Source: Roseateles sp. (lineage in GTDB: Bacteria; Pseudomonadota; Gammaproteobacteria; Burkholderiales; Burkholderiaceae_C). Taken from it: a DNA stretch of 32,515 nt. The position numbers and the translations under genes were made by a program. The notes under the pieces are model-generated. The model was not told the origin of the DNA and did not search any database. It worked only from the letters and a program-made list of their open reading frames with translations. Location of the stretch: assembly GCA_019234295.1 (NCBI GenBank), contig JAFALK010000022.1, positions 1-32,515 on the forward strand. Reading direction: 5' to 3'. Below are positions 8,663 to 16,899 of this stretch, one piece after another; position 1 is the first letter of the stretch, and each line of letters opens with the position of its first letter.

Positions 8663-9271
8663 ATGGACAATGCCAGCGTGGATCACAACTTTCTCTCTGC
8701 CCTCATTCTGCTGCTGCTAGTCCTGGACCCGCTGGGTTCGTTGCCGGTCTTCATCCCCATCATGCGCGGCGTGGCGCCCGAGCGACGCACGCGCGTGGCG
8801 CTGCGCGAGGTGGGCATTGCCACCGGCGTGCTGCTGCTCTTCATGTTCTTTGGCAACGGCTTTCTGGAGGTTATGCACCTCTCGGAGCGTTCGCTTGAGG
8901 TGGCCGGCGGTGTGATTCTGCTGATCATCGCCATCCGCATGATCTTCGGCGGCGGCGGCGAGACCGCCTACGGCCTGGAGCGCGGCCGCGAGCCGACGAT
9001 CTTCCCCCTGGCCGTGCCCCTGCTGGCCGGTCCCTCTGCGATGGCCACCGTGCTGCTGCTGGCATCGCGCCAACCTGAGCGCATCTGGTCCTGGATCGGC
9101 GCGTTGCTGACGGCGATGTTCATCTCCCTGCTCACGCTGCTGCTGGCCGACCGCATCCGTCGCCTGCTCGGCGACTCCGTCATCTCGGCCCTTGAAAAGC
9201 TCATGGGCCTGGTGCTCACGGCCATTGGCGTCGAGATGACGCTGGCCGGCATCAAACACTACTTTTCCTGA
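8663..9271 (+). CDS. MarC family integral membrane protein
   Basis: A 202-residue inner-membrane protein of the MarC/YhgN family (UPF0056). It shows about six hydrophobic segments and family motifs: LDPLGSLPVFIPI near the N-terminus, the GGVILLIIAIRMIFGG helix in the middle, and PLAVPLLAGPSAMATVLLLA in the second half. The family has no established transport substrate; the original link of E. coli MarC to multiple antibiotic resistance is not considered supported. The ATG at 8663 has no clear Shine-Dalgarno, and a strong hairpin ends 6 bases upstream. The gene stands alone between that hairpin and the aceA leader. Confidence 0.88.
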   Translation: MDNASVDHNFLSALILLLLVLDPLGSLPVFIPIMRGVAPERRTRVALREVGIATGVLLLFMFFGNGFLEVMHLSERSLEVAGGVILLIIAIRMIFGGGGETAYGLERGREPTIFPLAVPLLAGPSAMATVLLLASRQPERIWSWIGALLTAMFISLLTLLLADRIRRLLGDSVISALEKLMGLVLTAIGVEMTLAGIKHYFS

Positions 9272-9307
9272 ACCTGCGCCCGAGCGGCAAACTCGGCGCA
9301 TCTCGCG

Positions 9308-9329
9308 ATATGGAATGACACTTCCATAT
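9308..9329. promoter_or_regulatory. Inverted repeat upstream of aceA, candidate operator
   Basis: Perfect 8-bp arms ATATGGAA (9308-9315) and TTCCATAT (9322-9329) with a 6-base spacer, TGACAC. It starts 36 bases after the marC stop. The geometry suits a dimeric regulator. Which regulator binds is unknown. Confidence 0.35.
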
Positions 9330-9375
9330 TGCGGGGTCATTCATTGCTGCGCTGCGCAATAATTTCCCATGATGG

Positions 9376-9395
9376 TGTATGTCATTTCGCATACA
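9376..9395. promoter_or_regulatory. Second inverted repeat upstream of aceA
   Basis: Perfect 6-bp arms TGTATG (9376-9381) and CATACA (9390-9395) with an 8-base spacer. It lies in the AT-rich leader between marC and aceA and could be an operator half-site pair. No regulator can be assigned. Confidence 0.3.
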
Positions 9396-9440
9396 GAAAT
9401 ATTCATTTCATGTTGTTGATAAATAAGGGAAATTTTTTTA

Positions 9441-9454
9441 GTCTTATATAAGAC
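9441..9454. promoter_or_regulatory. 14-bp perfect palindrome, candidate operator/promoter of aceA
   Basis: GTCTTATATAAGAC is a perfect palindrome 75 bases before the aceA ATG, embedded in an AT-rich stretch (about 9395-9460) that contrasts with the GC-rich surroundings. TTGATA at 9416-9421 is a possible -35, but the spacing to a -10 inside the palindrome is not ideal. The most likely role is a regulator site overlapping the aceA promoter, since isocitrate lyase is normally controlled by carbon source. Confidence 0.5.
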
Positions 9455-9529
9455 ATAAGTCATCCATGGAGACCTCTGGGCGACTAGGCTTGAGTCCATT
9501 GCAACCCCTGATTCACCAAGGAGCACTTC

Positions 9530-10846
9530 ATGTCCAAACTCACCCGCGAACAGCAGATCGCCGCCCTCGAAAAGGATTGGGCCGAGAACCCCCGTTGGAA
9601 GGGCGTCAAGCGCGGCTACATCGCCGAAGACGTGGTGCGTCTGCGCGGCTCCCAGCAGATCGAGCACACCTTGGCCAAGCGCGGCGCCGAGTTGCTCTGG
9701 GAGCGCGTCAACGGCGGCGCGAAGAAGGGCTATGTGAACGCCTTCGGTGCCATCAGCGCCGGACAGGCCATGCAGCAGGCCAAGGCCGGCCTTGAGGCCG
9801 TCTACCTATCGGGTTGGCAGGTGGCCGCGGACGGCAACACCTCCGAGACCATGTACCCCGATCAGTCGCTCTACGCCTACGACTCGGTGCCCACCATGGT
9901 CCGGCGCATCAACAACACCTTCAAGCGCGCTGACGAGATTCAGTGGGGCCGCGGCATCAACCCCGGTGACAAGGAATTCGTCGACTACTTCCTGCCGATC
10001 GTGGCCGATGCGGAAGCCGGCTTCGGCGGCGTGCTCAACGCCTTCGAGCTGATGAAGAACATGATCGCCGCGGGCGCCGCGGGCGTGCACTTCGAGGACC
10101 AGCTCGCCGCCGTCAAGAAGTGCGGCCACATGGGCGGCAAGGTGCTCGTGCCCACGCAGGAGGCGATCGAGAAGCTGATCGCCGCGCGCTTTGCCGCCGA
10201 CGTGATGGGCGTCTCCACCATCATCCTGGCCCGCACCGATGCCGAGGCTGCCAACTTGCTGACCAGCGACCACGACGCCAATGACAAGCCCTTCCTGACG
10301 GGCGAGCGCACGCAGGAGGGCTTCTACCGCGTGAAGAACGGCCTGGAGCAGGCCATCAGCCGCGGCGTGGCCTACGCGCCCTACGCTGACCTCGTCTGGT
10401 GCGAGACCGGCACGCCCGACCTCGGCTTCGCCCGCGAGTTCGCCCAGGCCGTGCATGCCAAGTGCCCGGGCAAGCTGCTCTCCTATAACTGCTCGCCGTC
10501 CTTCAACTGGAAGAAGAACCTCGACGACAAGACCATCGCCAAATTCCAGGACGAGCTCTCGGCACTGGGCTACAAGTACCAGTTCATCACGCTGGCTGGC
10601 ATCCACATCAATTGGTTCAACAGCTTCAAGTTCGCCCACGCCTATGCGCGCGGCGAGGGAATGCGCCACTACGTGGAGATGGTCCAAGAGCCCGAGTTCC
10701 AGGCGCGCGAGCAGGGCTACACCTTCGTCTCGCACCAGCAGGAGGTCGGCGCAGGCTACTTCGACGACGTGACCACCGTGATCCAGGGCGGCTCCTCCTC
10801 GGTCAAGGCGCTGACCGGCTCGACGGAAGAGGAACAGTTCCACTGA
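9530..10846 (+). CDS. aceA: Isocitrate lyase
   Basis: Cleaves isocitrate to succinate and glyoxylate, the first step of the glyoxylate shunt, which allows growth on acetate or fatty acids. The 438-residue protein shows the family signature KKCGHMGG, with catalytic Cys198 at residues 196-200. Metal and substrate segments include [10 protein letters not shown] (about 158-167), [17 protein letters not shown] and [10 protein letters not shown]. An AAGGAG ribosome binding site at 9518-9523 stands 6 bases from the ATG. The 258-bp leader carries an AT-rich tract and several inverted repeats, suggesting tight transcriptional control. Malate synthase is not in the window. The following esterase gene starts 20 bases downstream and may be co-transcribed. 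Confidence 0.97.
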   Translation: MSKLTREQQIAALEKDWAENPRWKGVKRGYIAEDVVRLRGSQQIEHTLAKRGAELLWERVNGGAKKGYVNAFGAISAGQAMQQAKAGLEAVYLSGWQVAADGNTSETMYPDQSLYAYDSVPTMVRRINNTFKRADEIQWGRGINPGDKEFVDYFLPIVADAEAGFGGVLNAFELMKNMIAAGAAGVHFEDQLAAVKKCGHMGGKVLVPTQEAIEKLIAARFAADVMGVSTIILARTDAEAANLLTSDHDANDKPFLTGERTQEGFYRVKNGLEQAISRGVAYAPYADLVWCETGTPDLGFAREFAQAVHAKCPGKLLSYNCSPSFNWKKNLDDKTIAKFQDELSALGYKYQFITLAGIHINWFNSFKFAHAYARGEGMRHYVEMVQEPEFQAREQGYTFVSHQQEVGAGYFDDVTTVIQGGSSSVKALTGSTEEEQFH

Positions 10847-10866
10847 GAGACCTACACTCGCTCGCA

Positions 10867-11802
10867 ATGAGCGAGTTCTTGACCCCACCTTTGACTGCAA
10901 GGATGGCGGGCGTGCTCGAGCGGATCCACCGCGCGAACCGCCCGCCTTTTCATTCGATGACGCCGCAGGAGGCCAGAGCGGCCTACCAGCTCGGCGCCGA
11001 GATCCTCGACCTGCCGCGTGCGCCGCTGCCGCGCGTGCATGATCTCGAGTTGGCCGGACGGTCTGCACGCCTGTACGCGCCAAGCACCGAGACCGGTCTG
11101 CCCGCGCTGCTGTACTTGCATGGCGGCGGCTTCACCATCGGCGGCCTGGAGACGCATGACAGCCTGTGCCGGCAGCTCGCGCTGCGGGGCAACTGTGCCG
11201 TGGTCGCGCTCGACTACCGGCTCGCACCCGAACATCGCTTTCCGGCCGCCGTCGACGACTGTTTTTCGGCGCTTCAACACTTGTCGGCCAGGGCAGAAAG
11301 CCTTGGCCTGGACGCCTCTCGAATCGCCGTGGGCGGTGACAGCGCAGGCGGCACGCTCGCCGCCGTCAGCGCCATGCAGGCCCGCGATGCTGGCGTGGAC
11401 CTGAAACTGCAGCTCCTGATCACGCCGGGCACCATCGCCCACGCTGACACGCCCTCGCATTCGCGCTTCGCCAAAGGCTTTCTGCTCGATGCCGAGAACA
11501 TCCGCTGGTTCTTCGGTCAGTACATCGATGTGGACCAGCGTGAGGACTGGCGCTTCGCACCGCTGCTGGCCGATGACCACTCCGATCTCGCGCCGGCGCT
11601 CGTGCTGCTGGCCGAGGCCGATCCGCTCGTCGACGAGGGCCTGGCCTACGCCGATAGACTGCGCAGCAGCGGCGTGACCGTGGAGCTGGAGCTGTTCCGC
11701 GGGGTCACGCACGATTTCATCAAGATGGGGCGGATGATCCCCGAGGCCCTGCAGGCGCTGGACGCCTGCGGTGCGCAGCTTAAGAAGGCATTTGAGACAT
11801 GA
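10867..11802 (+). CDS. Alpha/beta hydrolase, hormone-sensitive lipase (HSL) family esterase
   Basis: Cytoplasmic serine esterase of the HSL family, which hydrolyses short-chain acyl esters; the natural substrate is unknown. The 311-residue protein has the oxyanion motif HGGG at residues 85-88, DYRLAPEHRFPAA just after, and the nucleophile elbow GDSAGG with Ser159. The acid lies in the segment AEADPLVDEG and the catalytic His in GVTHDF. All belong to the GDSAG subgroup. The ATG at 10867 gives the usual length; the frame is open further upstream, but that part overlaps aceA in another frame. The stop overlaps the next gene's ATG by 4 bp (ATGA), so the two genes are translationally coupled. Confidence 0.9.
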   Translation: MSEFLTPPLTARMAGVLERIHRANRPPFHSMTPQEARAAYQLGAEILDLPRAPLPRVHDLELAGRSARLYAPSTETGLPALLYLHGGGFTIGGLETHDSLCRQLALRGNCAVVALDYRLAPEHRFPAAVDDCFSALQHLSARAESLGLDASRIAVGGDSAGGTLAAVSAMQARDAGVDLKLQLLITPGTIAHADTPSHSRFAKGFLLDAENIRWFFGQYIDVDQREDWRFAPLLADDHSDLAPALVLLAEADPLVDEGLAYADRLRSSGVTVELELFRGVTHDFIKMGRMIPEALQALDACGAQLKKAFET

Positions 11803-12656
11803 AACGAGAAGACTTCCGATATGCCGAACGGCTGCGCGTGCGCTGGTCCGAGGTCGATGCGCAGGGCGTGGTCTTCAACGGCCATTACCTCGACTATTTC
11901 GACACCGTCGTCAGCGGCTACTGGCGCGCGCTGGCCTTGCCCTATGCCGAGGCCATGGCACACATCGGCGGCCAGATGTTCATGCGCAAGAGCACGCTCG
12001 AATACCTGGCCCCGGCACGTTGCGACGAGATGCTGGAGCTGGCTACGCGTTGTCAGAACATGGGCACGAGTTCGTTGACCCTGCAGTGCGCGCTGTTTCG
12101 CGGCGAGGAGCTGCTGGCCCATGGCGAGCTGATCTACGCCCTGGCGGATGCCTTGACAAACCGGCCCATGCCGCTGCCCGCGTCGCTGCGCGAGGTGATC
12201 GATGCCTACGAGGCAGGCGAGGCCGTCGTGCGCGTGCACGTGAGCGGCTGGGCCGATCTCGGCAAGGACGCCGGCGCGATCCGCTCTGCCGTCTTTGTCG
12301 AGGAACAGAAGATCCCGGTCGAGATGGAATGGGACGAAGCCGACGCCAGCTGCGTGCACGCCGTGGCCTACAACCGCTTCGGCCAGCCGCTGGCCACGGG
12401 CCGTCTGCTCGAGCATGTGCCTGGCGTGGCCAAAATCGGCCGCATGGCCGTGGCCCGCGGCATGCGCGGCAGCGGCGTGGGCCGCGAGGTGTTGGAGGCG
12501 CTGATGCGCAAAGGCCGCGAACTTGGCTACGCCGAAGTGCTGCTGCACGCCCAGCTCTCGGCCCAGGGCTTCTACCTGCGCGCTGGCTTCACGCAGCGCG
12601 GGCCGGTCTTCGAGGAGGCCGGCATCGGGCATGTGGAGATGGTGCGCTCGATCTAG
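11799..12656 (+). CDS. Fusion of YbgC/4HBT acyl-CoA thioesterase and GNAT acetyltransferase
   Basis: A 285-residue two-domain protein. Residues about 5-130 are a hotdog-fold thioesterase of the 4HBT/YbgC type, with the conserved WSEVDAQGVVFNGHYLDYFD segment holding the catalytic Asp20. After a short linker, residues about 143-285 are a GNAT N-acetyltransferase. It includes IRSAVFVEEQKIP, WDEADA, the acetyl-CoA loop RGMRGSGVG (residues 220-228), and a final YLRAGF motif. Both domains bind acyl-CoA or acetyl-CoA, so a combined acyl-CoA function is plausible, but the substrates are unknown. The ATG overlaps the esterase stop by 4 bp, linking ester hydrolysis, thioester hydrolysis and acyl transfer in one unit. 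No break is seen between the domains, so this is a true fusion rather than a frameshift. Confidence 0.85.
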   Translation: MKREDFRYAERLRVRWSEVDAQGVVFNGHYLDYFDTVVSGYWRALALPYAEAMAHIGGQMFMRKSTLEYLAPARCDEMLELATRCQNMGTSSLTLQCALFRGEELLAHGELIYALADALTNRPMPLPASLREVIDAYEAGEAVVRVHVSGWADLGKDAGAIRSAVFVEEQKIPVEMEWDEADASCVHAVAYNRFGQPLATGRLLEHVPGVAKIGRMAVARGMRGSGVGREVLEALMRKGRELGYAEVLLHAQLSAQGFYLRAGFTQRGPVFEEAGIGHVEMVRSI

Positions 12657-12665
12657 GCGCTGATG

Positions 12666-12699
12666 GCTGAATCAGGCGGGCTGAATCAGGCGGGCTGAA
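12666..12699. repeat. 14-bp tandem duplication at the 3' end of the DUF4936 gene
   Basis: Two perfect copies of GCTGAATCAGGCGG (12666-12679 and 12680-12693) are followed by a partial third copy, GCTGAA (12694-12699). The DUF4936 stop codon (12686-12688) lies inside the second copy. Confidence 0.85.
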
Positions 12700-12922
12700 A
12701 ACGCTCGACGTGGCGAGGTCCGCTGATCAGCCCGGCCAGCGCTTGGGCCAGCGCGCGTTCACTGGCCTCAGCCTGCGGGCCGATGTGGATTTCCATCCAG
12801 GTCGGCGGCTGCGCATCGCCATCCTTGCGCAACAGGCGCACCTCGGGAAAGCGCGCCGCAATCTCGCGCAGGCGGGCGGTGTGCCGGCTTTCGAGCTTGT
12901 AGTAGACGTAGAGCTCGGTCAC
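12686..12922 (-). CDS. DUF4936 family protein
   Basis: A 78-residue protein opening MTELYVYYKLESRHTARLRE, with a basic middle and a TWMEIHIGP segment. It resembles the small betaproteobacterial DUF4936 family, which has no known function; the fold looks like a compact alpha-beta domain of about ferredoxin size. It lies 10 bases downstream of ygfZ on the same strand and is probably co-transcribed with it, the usual family setting. The 3' end runs into a 14-bp tandem duplication that includes the stop codon. No signal peptide or membrane segment is present, so it is likely cytoplasmic. Confidence 0.75.
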   Translation of the reverse strand: MTELYVYYKLESRHTARLREIAARFPEVRLLRKDGDAQPPTWMEIHIGPQAEASERALAQALAGLISGPRHVERFQPA

Positions 12923-12932
12923 CGCGGCCCGC

Positions 12933-13826
12933 TCATTGCGGCTCGGTCAGCGGGTAGGGCAGCGGCCGGCTCGTGAGCAGCGGACCATCGGGCGCGCCCA
13001 GGTGCAGGCTGCCGTTCGCCAGGGCTGCGATCTTGGTCTCGGCCAGCACGAGGCTGCGCCCGCTGCGCGCGGCTGCATTGGTCACCAGGCCGGCCGGTTG
13101 CCCCGGGTCCTCGCTGTGGAAGATCTCCTGGCCCGGGTGGGCCTCGCCAGCCAGCTCGTAGAGATAGGTGCGGCGCTTGAGCGTGCCGCGGTACTGGCTG
13201 CGGGCAACGACCTCCTGGCCCGGATAGCAGCCCTTCTGGAAGTTCACACCCCCCAGCAGTTCGAGGTTGAGCATCTGGGGCACGAATTGCTCTGTTGTTG
13301 CAGAAAGCACGGTGGGCAGGCCGGCTTCGAGCTGGCTCCAGGCCCAGTCGCCCTCGGCCAGGGCGGTGGCGGGCGCCGGCGCATCGGGGGGCTGAGCGAT
13401 CAGCCAGCGGCCTTGGGTGCCGTTGTCGGGCAGCCGGATGTGGGCAGCATCACCGTGGCGCTCTAGCGTCCAGGGTGCGCGCGCGTCGTGCGAACCCAAG
13501 GCGCCCCACAGAGCCACGCTGGACGAGGCATCGCTGAGCTTGCACTTGGCGCGCAGCACGAACATGCTGAGACGCTTCTGGATCGCGGGCAGCAACTCCA
13601 GCGGCAGGGCCAGCAACACGGTGCCGGCATCGGGCTTCCAGGCAATCAGGGTCGCCAGCAGACGGCCCTTGGCCGAACAGAAGCCGGCGAAGCGGGCTTG
13701 GTCCGGCCCGAGGAGGGCGAAGTCTTGCGTGAGCTGGCTGTGGAGGAACTTGGCGGCGTCTTCCCCTTCGGCGCGGATGACGCCCCAGTCGAGCAGGCGT
13801 GTGGCGCCGGTCAGGTGCTGGGTCAT
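12933..13826 (-). CDS. ygfZ: Folate-binding iron-sulfur maturation protein YgfZ
   Basis: Tetrahydrofolate-dependent protein, related to GcvT, that helps build or repair certain 4Fe-4S enzymes such as radical SAM proteins. The 297-residue product carries the diagnostic YgfZ motif KGCYPGQE (residues 198-205) with the essential Cys200. The N-terminal domain starts LLDWGVIRAEGEDAAKFLHSQLTQD and is typical (about residues 11-35, given here by position). The ATG at 13826 is chosen because homology begins there; the longer open frame runs antisense into mltG. The gene is divergent from mltG with a 52-bp gap that should hold both promoters. DUF4936 follows on the same strand. Confidence 0.92.
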   Translation of the reverse strand: MTQHLTGATRLLDWGVIRAEGEDAAKFLHSQLTQDFALLGPDQARFAGFCSAKGRLLATLIAWKPDAGTVLLALPLELLPAIQKRLSMFVLRAKCKLSDASSSVALWGALGSHDARAPWTLERHGDAAHIRLPDNGTQGRWLIAQPPDAPAPATALAEGDWAWSQLEAGLPTVLSATTEQFVPQMLNLELLGGVNFQKGCYPGQEVVARSQYRGTLKRRTYLYELAGEAHPGQEIFHSEDPGQPAGLVTNAAARSGRSLVLAETKIAALANGSLHLGAPDGPLLTSRPLPYPLTEPQ

Positions 13827-13878
13827 GGCGCCATTATCATCAGCCCCCGATTTCTCCTGTGGTTCCTGCGGTTTTTCG

Positions 13879-14862
13879 ATGAAGCGTCTTCTCCTGCTCG
13901 TGCTGATCCTGGCTGCCGCCGTTGGCGGGACCGTGGCTTGGTGGCTGCATGCACCGCTCAGACTCGCGGGCCCCACCGCCGAGCTCTCGATCGAGCCCGG
14001 CACCTCGCCGCGCGAAGTGGCTCAGGCCTGGGTCAATGCCGGCGTGCAGGAACCGGCGCTCTGGTTGTATGAGTGGTTTCGCTGGTCTGGCCAATCGCGG
14101 CAGATCCGTGCCGGCAGCTATGAGATCCAGGCCGGCGCCACGCCGGTGACGTTGCTGGACAAGATGGTGCGCGGCGACGAGGTGCTGGAGCAGCTGCGCC
14201 TGATCGACGGCTGGAACTTCCACCAGCTGCGCGCGGCTCTGGTCAAGGCGCCGTCCCTGAAGCTGACCACGGCCGAGCTCAGCGACGCGCAGCTGATGGA
14301 AGCGCTCGGCGCCCCCAGCGTGGCGCCCGAAGGCCGCTTCTTCCCGGACACCTACGCCTACAGCCGTGGCGTCAGCGACCTGACCGTGCTCAAGCGCGCC
14401 TACAAGGCCATGCAGCACCGGCTCGAGGCGGCCTGGGCCCAGCGCGCCGAGGGTCTGCCGCTCAAGAACATGGACGAGGCGCTGGTGTTGGCTTCTATCG
14501 TCGAGAAGGAGACCGGCGCGGCCGCCGACCGCAGCCTCGTGGCAGCGGTCTTCGTGAACCGCCTGCGCATCGGCATGCCGCTGCAGACCGACCCGACCGT
14601 GATCTACGGCTTGGGCGAAGGCTTCAACGGCAACCTGCACAAGCGTGACCTGCAGGCCGACACGGCCTACAACACCTACACGCGCGCCGGCCTGCCGCCC
14701 ACGCCGATCGCCATGCCCGGCGCAGCCTCCCTGCAAGCGGCCCTGCATCCGGCGGCGAGTCGGGCGCTGTACTTCGTCTCGCGCGGCGACGGCAGCAGCG
14801 AATTCAGCGAAGACCTCGCCGCGCATAATCGCGCCGTCAACAAGTACGTTCGCAAGCAGTGA
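13879..14862 (+). CDS. mltG: Endolytic murein transglycosylase MltG
   Basis: Inner-membrane lytic transglycosylase that cuts nascent glycan strands and is thought to end peptidoglycan polymerisation. The 327-residue protein has an N-terminal membrane anchor (residues about 3-22) and a LysM-like region up to about 100. The YceG catalytic domain carries ASIVEKETG with the Glu pair 209/211, [11 protein letters not shown] (151-161), and [17 protein letters not shown] near the end. All are conserved family segments. It opens a five-gene operon with tmk, holB, pilZ and tatD. Its TGA overlaps the tmk GTG start by 4 bp. The ATG at 13879 gives the standard length; the upstream extension overlaps ygfZ antisense and is rejected. 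Confidence 0.95.
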   Translation: MKRLLLLVLILAAAVGGTVAWWLHAPLRLAGPTAELSIEPGTSPREVAQAWVNAGVQEPALWLYEWFRWSGQSRQIRAGSYEIQAGATPVTLLDKMVRGDEVLEQLRLIDGWNFHQLRAALVKAPSLKLTTAELSDAQLMEALGAPSVAPEGRFFPDTYAYSRGVSDLTVLKRAYKAMQHRLEAAWAQRAEGLPLKNMDEALVLASIVEKETGAAADRSLVAAVFVNRLRIGMPLQTDPTVIYGLGEGFNGNLHKRDLQADTAYNTYTRAGLPPTPIAMPGAASLQAALHPAASRALYFVSRGDGSSEFSEDLAAHNRAVNKYVRKQ

Positions 14863-15467
14863 CCGGAAGATTCATCACCTTTGAGGGCATCGACGGCGCG
14901 GGCAAGTCCACGCACATCGCATCCCTGACCGAGAGGCTCCAGAAGCAGGGCGAGGTGGTTTCCACTCGCGAGCCCGGCGGCACAGAGCTGGCCGAGATCC
15001 TGCGCGATCTCTTCCTGCATCGCGCGATGGATGACCTGACCGAGACCCTGCTCGTCTTCGCGGGCCGGCGCGATCATCTGCGCACCGTGATCGAGCCCGC
15101 TCTGCGCAGCGGCAAGACCGTGCTGTGCGACCGTTTCGCCGATGCCAGCTTTGCTTACCAGGGCGGCGGCCGCGGCATGAACCTGGAGGTACTGGGTACG
15201 CTGGAGCGCTGGGTGCTCGAAGGCCGCCAGCCCGACCTGACCTTGTGGTTCGACCTGCCCGCGGCCCAGGCCGCCGCACGCCGGGCCGCGGCGCGTGATG
15301 CCGACCGTTTCGAGCAGCAGGACCTTGAGTTCTTCGAGCGCGTGCGCGGCGGCTATGCGGCCCGCGCGGCAGCCGCCCCGCAGCGCTTTGCCCGCATCGA
15401 CGCCAGCCAGAGTGTGGCCGAGGTGGCCGCGCAGATCGAGGCCGTCATGAAGGCGCGCGGGTGGTGA
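14859..15467 (+). CDS. tmk: Thymidylate kinase
   Basis: Phosphorylates dTMP to dTDP, an essential step in dTTP synthesis. The 202-residue product has the P-loop [11 protein letters not shown] (residues 8-18), the DRF motif at 91-93 inside the nucleoside-binding [15 protein letters not shown] segment, and an Arg-rich LID region near residues 142-150. The start codon is GTG at 14859, with its last two bases within the TGA stop of mltG, a typical coupled start. It is second in the mltG-tmk-holB-pilZ-tatD operon. Confidence 0.97.
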   Translation: MTGRFITFEGIDGAGKSTHIASLTERLQKQGEVVSTREPGGTELAEILRDLFLHRAMDDLTETLLVFAGRRDHLRTVIEPALRSGKTVLCDRFADASFAYQGGGRGMNLEVLGTLERWVLEGRQPDLTLWFDLPAAQAAARRAAARDADRFEQQDLEFFERVRGGYAARAAAAPQRFARIDASQSVAEVAAQIEAVMKARGW

Positions 15468-15469
15468 GC

Positions 15470-16468
15470 ATGCTGCCCTGGCTGGAGCCCACCCTGCTGA
15501 ACACGCTGGCAACGTCCCGCTCGCACGCGCTGCTCCTGCAGGGGCCGGCCGGCGTCGGTCAGTTCGAGTTGGCCGTCAACCTGGCGCAGTCCTGGCTCTG
15601 CGAATCGCCGCAGGGCGGGGGGCGCGCCTGCGATCACTGCGCGAGCTGCCTGCTCTTCAAGGCGCGCACCCATCCGGATCTCCAGATCCTCGTGCCCGAG
15701 GCCCTGCGTGAAGGCCTGGGCCTGGTCGACGAGGCCGAGACGGCCAAGGAAAGCAAGACCAAGCCCAGCCGCGAGATCAAGATCGACGCCGTGCGCGCCA
15801 TGCTCAGCTTCGCCCAGGCCTCTAGCGCGCGGGGTCAGGCTAAGGTCGTGATCGTGCATCCGGCCGAGGCGCTCAACACGGTGGCGGCCAATGCCTTGCT
15901 CAAGACGCTGGAGGAGCCCGCGGGCCGCCTGCGTTTCGTGCTCACGTGCAGCGCGCCGGAGAGCCTGCTGCCCACCATCCGCAGCCGTTGCCAGCCGGTC
16001 TCCATGGCCTTGCCCGAAACGGCGCAGGCCCTGGCCTGGCTGCGGGCCCAAGGCCTGCCAGAGGCCGATGCGCAGACCCTGCTTGCCGCCGCCGGCGGCC
16101 GGCCGCAGGAGGCGCGCGACTGGTTCGAGTCCGGTCTCAAAGGCAGCCTCTGGAACGCAGTACCCCAGGCGATCGAACGCGGCCAGAGTCTGCTCTTCAA
16201 CGACTGGCCCGTGCCGCGTGCCATCGACGCGCTGCTGCGCCTGTGCCACGACCTGCTTTGCCAGGCGCACGGCGCCGCGCCACGCTTCTTCGGGGCGGCG
16301 TTGCTGCCCAAGCTGCAGTCTGCGCCGCCTTTGCTCGAATGGGAGCAGCGACTGCGCCAGGCCGCCCGCCATGCAGAGCATCCTCTCAATGCTGGATTGC
16401 TGATGGCCTCGCTGGTGGCACAAGGCCAACAGGCGCTGCGCGCGGCAAGCCGCCGCGAACTACACTGA
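15470..16468 (+). CDS. holB: DNA polymerase III subunit delta' (HolB)
   Basis: Clamp-loader subunit that helps open the sliding clamp for DNA polymerase III. From the ATG at 15470 the protein has 332 residues. The P-loop-like segment GPAGVGQ (25-31) has Gln in place of the Walker lysine, as expected for delta', which does not hydrolyse ATP. Four zinc cysteines are Cys44, Cys54, Cys57 and Cys60 (CDHCASC). The sensor-like region NALLKTLEEPAG and SRCQP follow. GTG codons at 15461 and 15464 are alternative starts overlapping the tmk stop; I prefer the ATG because GGTGG sits five bases before it. It is third in the operon. Confidence 0.92.
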   Translation: MLPWLEPTLLNTLATSRSHALLLQGPAGVGQFELAVNLAQSWLCESPQGGGRACDHCASCLLFKARTHPDLQILVPEALREGLGLVDEAETAKESKTKPSREIKIDAVRAMLSFAQASSARGQAKVVIVHPAEALNTVAANALLKTLEEPAGRLRFVLTCSAPESLLPTIRSRCQPVSMALPETAQALAWLRAQGLPEADAQTLLAAAGGRPQEARDWFESGLKGSLWNAVPQAIERGQSLLFNDWPVPRAIDALLRLCHDLLCQAHGAAPRFFGAALLPKLQSAPPLLEWEQRLRQAARHAEHPLNAGLLMASLVAQGQQALRAASRRELH

Positions 16469-16473
16469 AGCGC

Positions 16474-16887
16474 ATGTCGACCGAGCAGCCCAAACCTTTC
16501 AACGCACTGCCCACGGCCAGTGTCTCCGGCGCCAGCGCCGCTGGCGGGGCACGGCCCAGTGTTATGCAGTTGGTCTTCAAGGAGAAGGGCGCGCTCTACG
16601 CGGCCTACATCCCCGGCTTTCTCGACGGTGGCCTCTTCGTGCCGACCAACCGCGACTACAAGCTTGGCGACGACGTCTACTTGCTGCTTTCGCTGCCCGA
16701 AGACAACCAGCGCTATCCGGTGGCCGGCAAAGTCGCCTGGATCACGCCGCCCAACGCGCCGGGTGGCCGAACCCAGGGCGTCGGCGTACGCTTCCCGAAC
16801 GATGAGAAGACGCGGCTGATCAAGCTGCGCATCGAAGAAATTCTGGGCACGCAGATCTCGTCGAACAAGCCGACCCAGACCTTCTGA
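16474..16887 (+). CDS. pilZ: Type IV pilus-type PilZ domain protein
   Basis: A 137-residue single-domain protein like the PilZ of Pseudomonas, which is needed for type IV pilus assembly. After a Ser/Ala-rich N-terminus (residues 1-28) comes the PilZ domain: VMQLVFKEKGALYAAYIPGF, DGGLFVPTNRDYKLGDDVYLLL, VAGKVAWITPP and GVGVRF. The RxxxR and D/NxSxxG residues that bind cyclic-di-GMP in typical PilZ domains are not evident, consistent with this non-binding subgroup. The ATG at 16474 lies 5 bases after the holB stop. The place between holB and tatD is the conserved location of this gene. Confidence 0.9.
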   Translation: MSTEQPKPFNALPTASVSGASAAGGARPSVMQLVFKEKGALYAAYIPGFLDGGLFVPTNRDYKLGDDVYLLLSLPEDNQRYPVAGKVAWITPPNAPGGRTQGVGVRFPNDEKTRLIKLRIEEILGTQISSNKPTQTF

Positions 16888-16899
16888 TTTCGGCTCCCG

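Noticed and set aside
15542..15565. HolB lacking the Walker A lysine, as if inactive
   Set aside because: Loss of the ATP-binding lysine is normal for the delta' subunit, which does not hydrolyse ATP.
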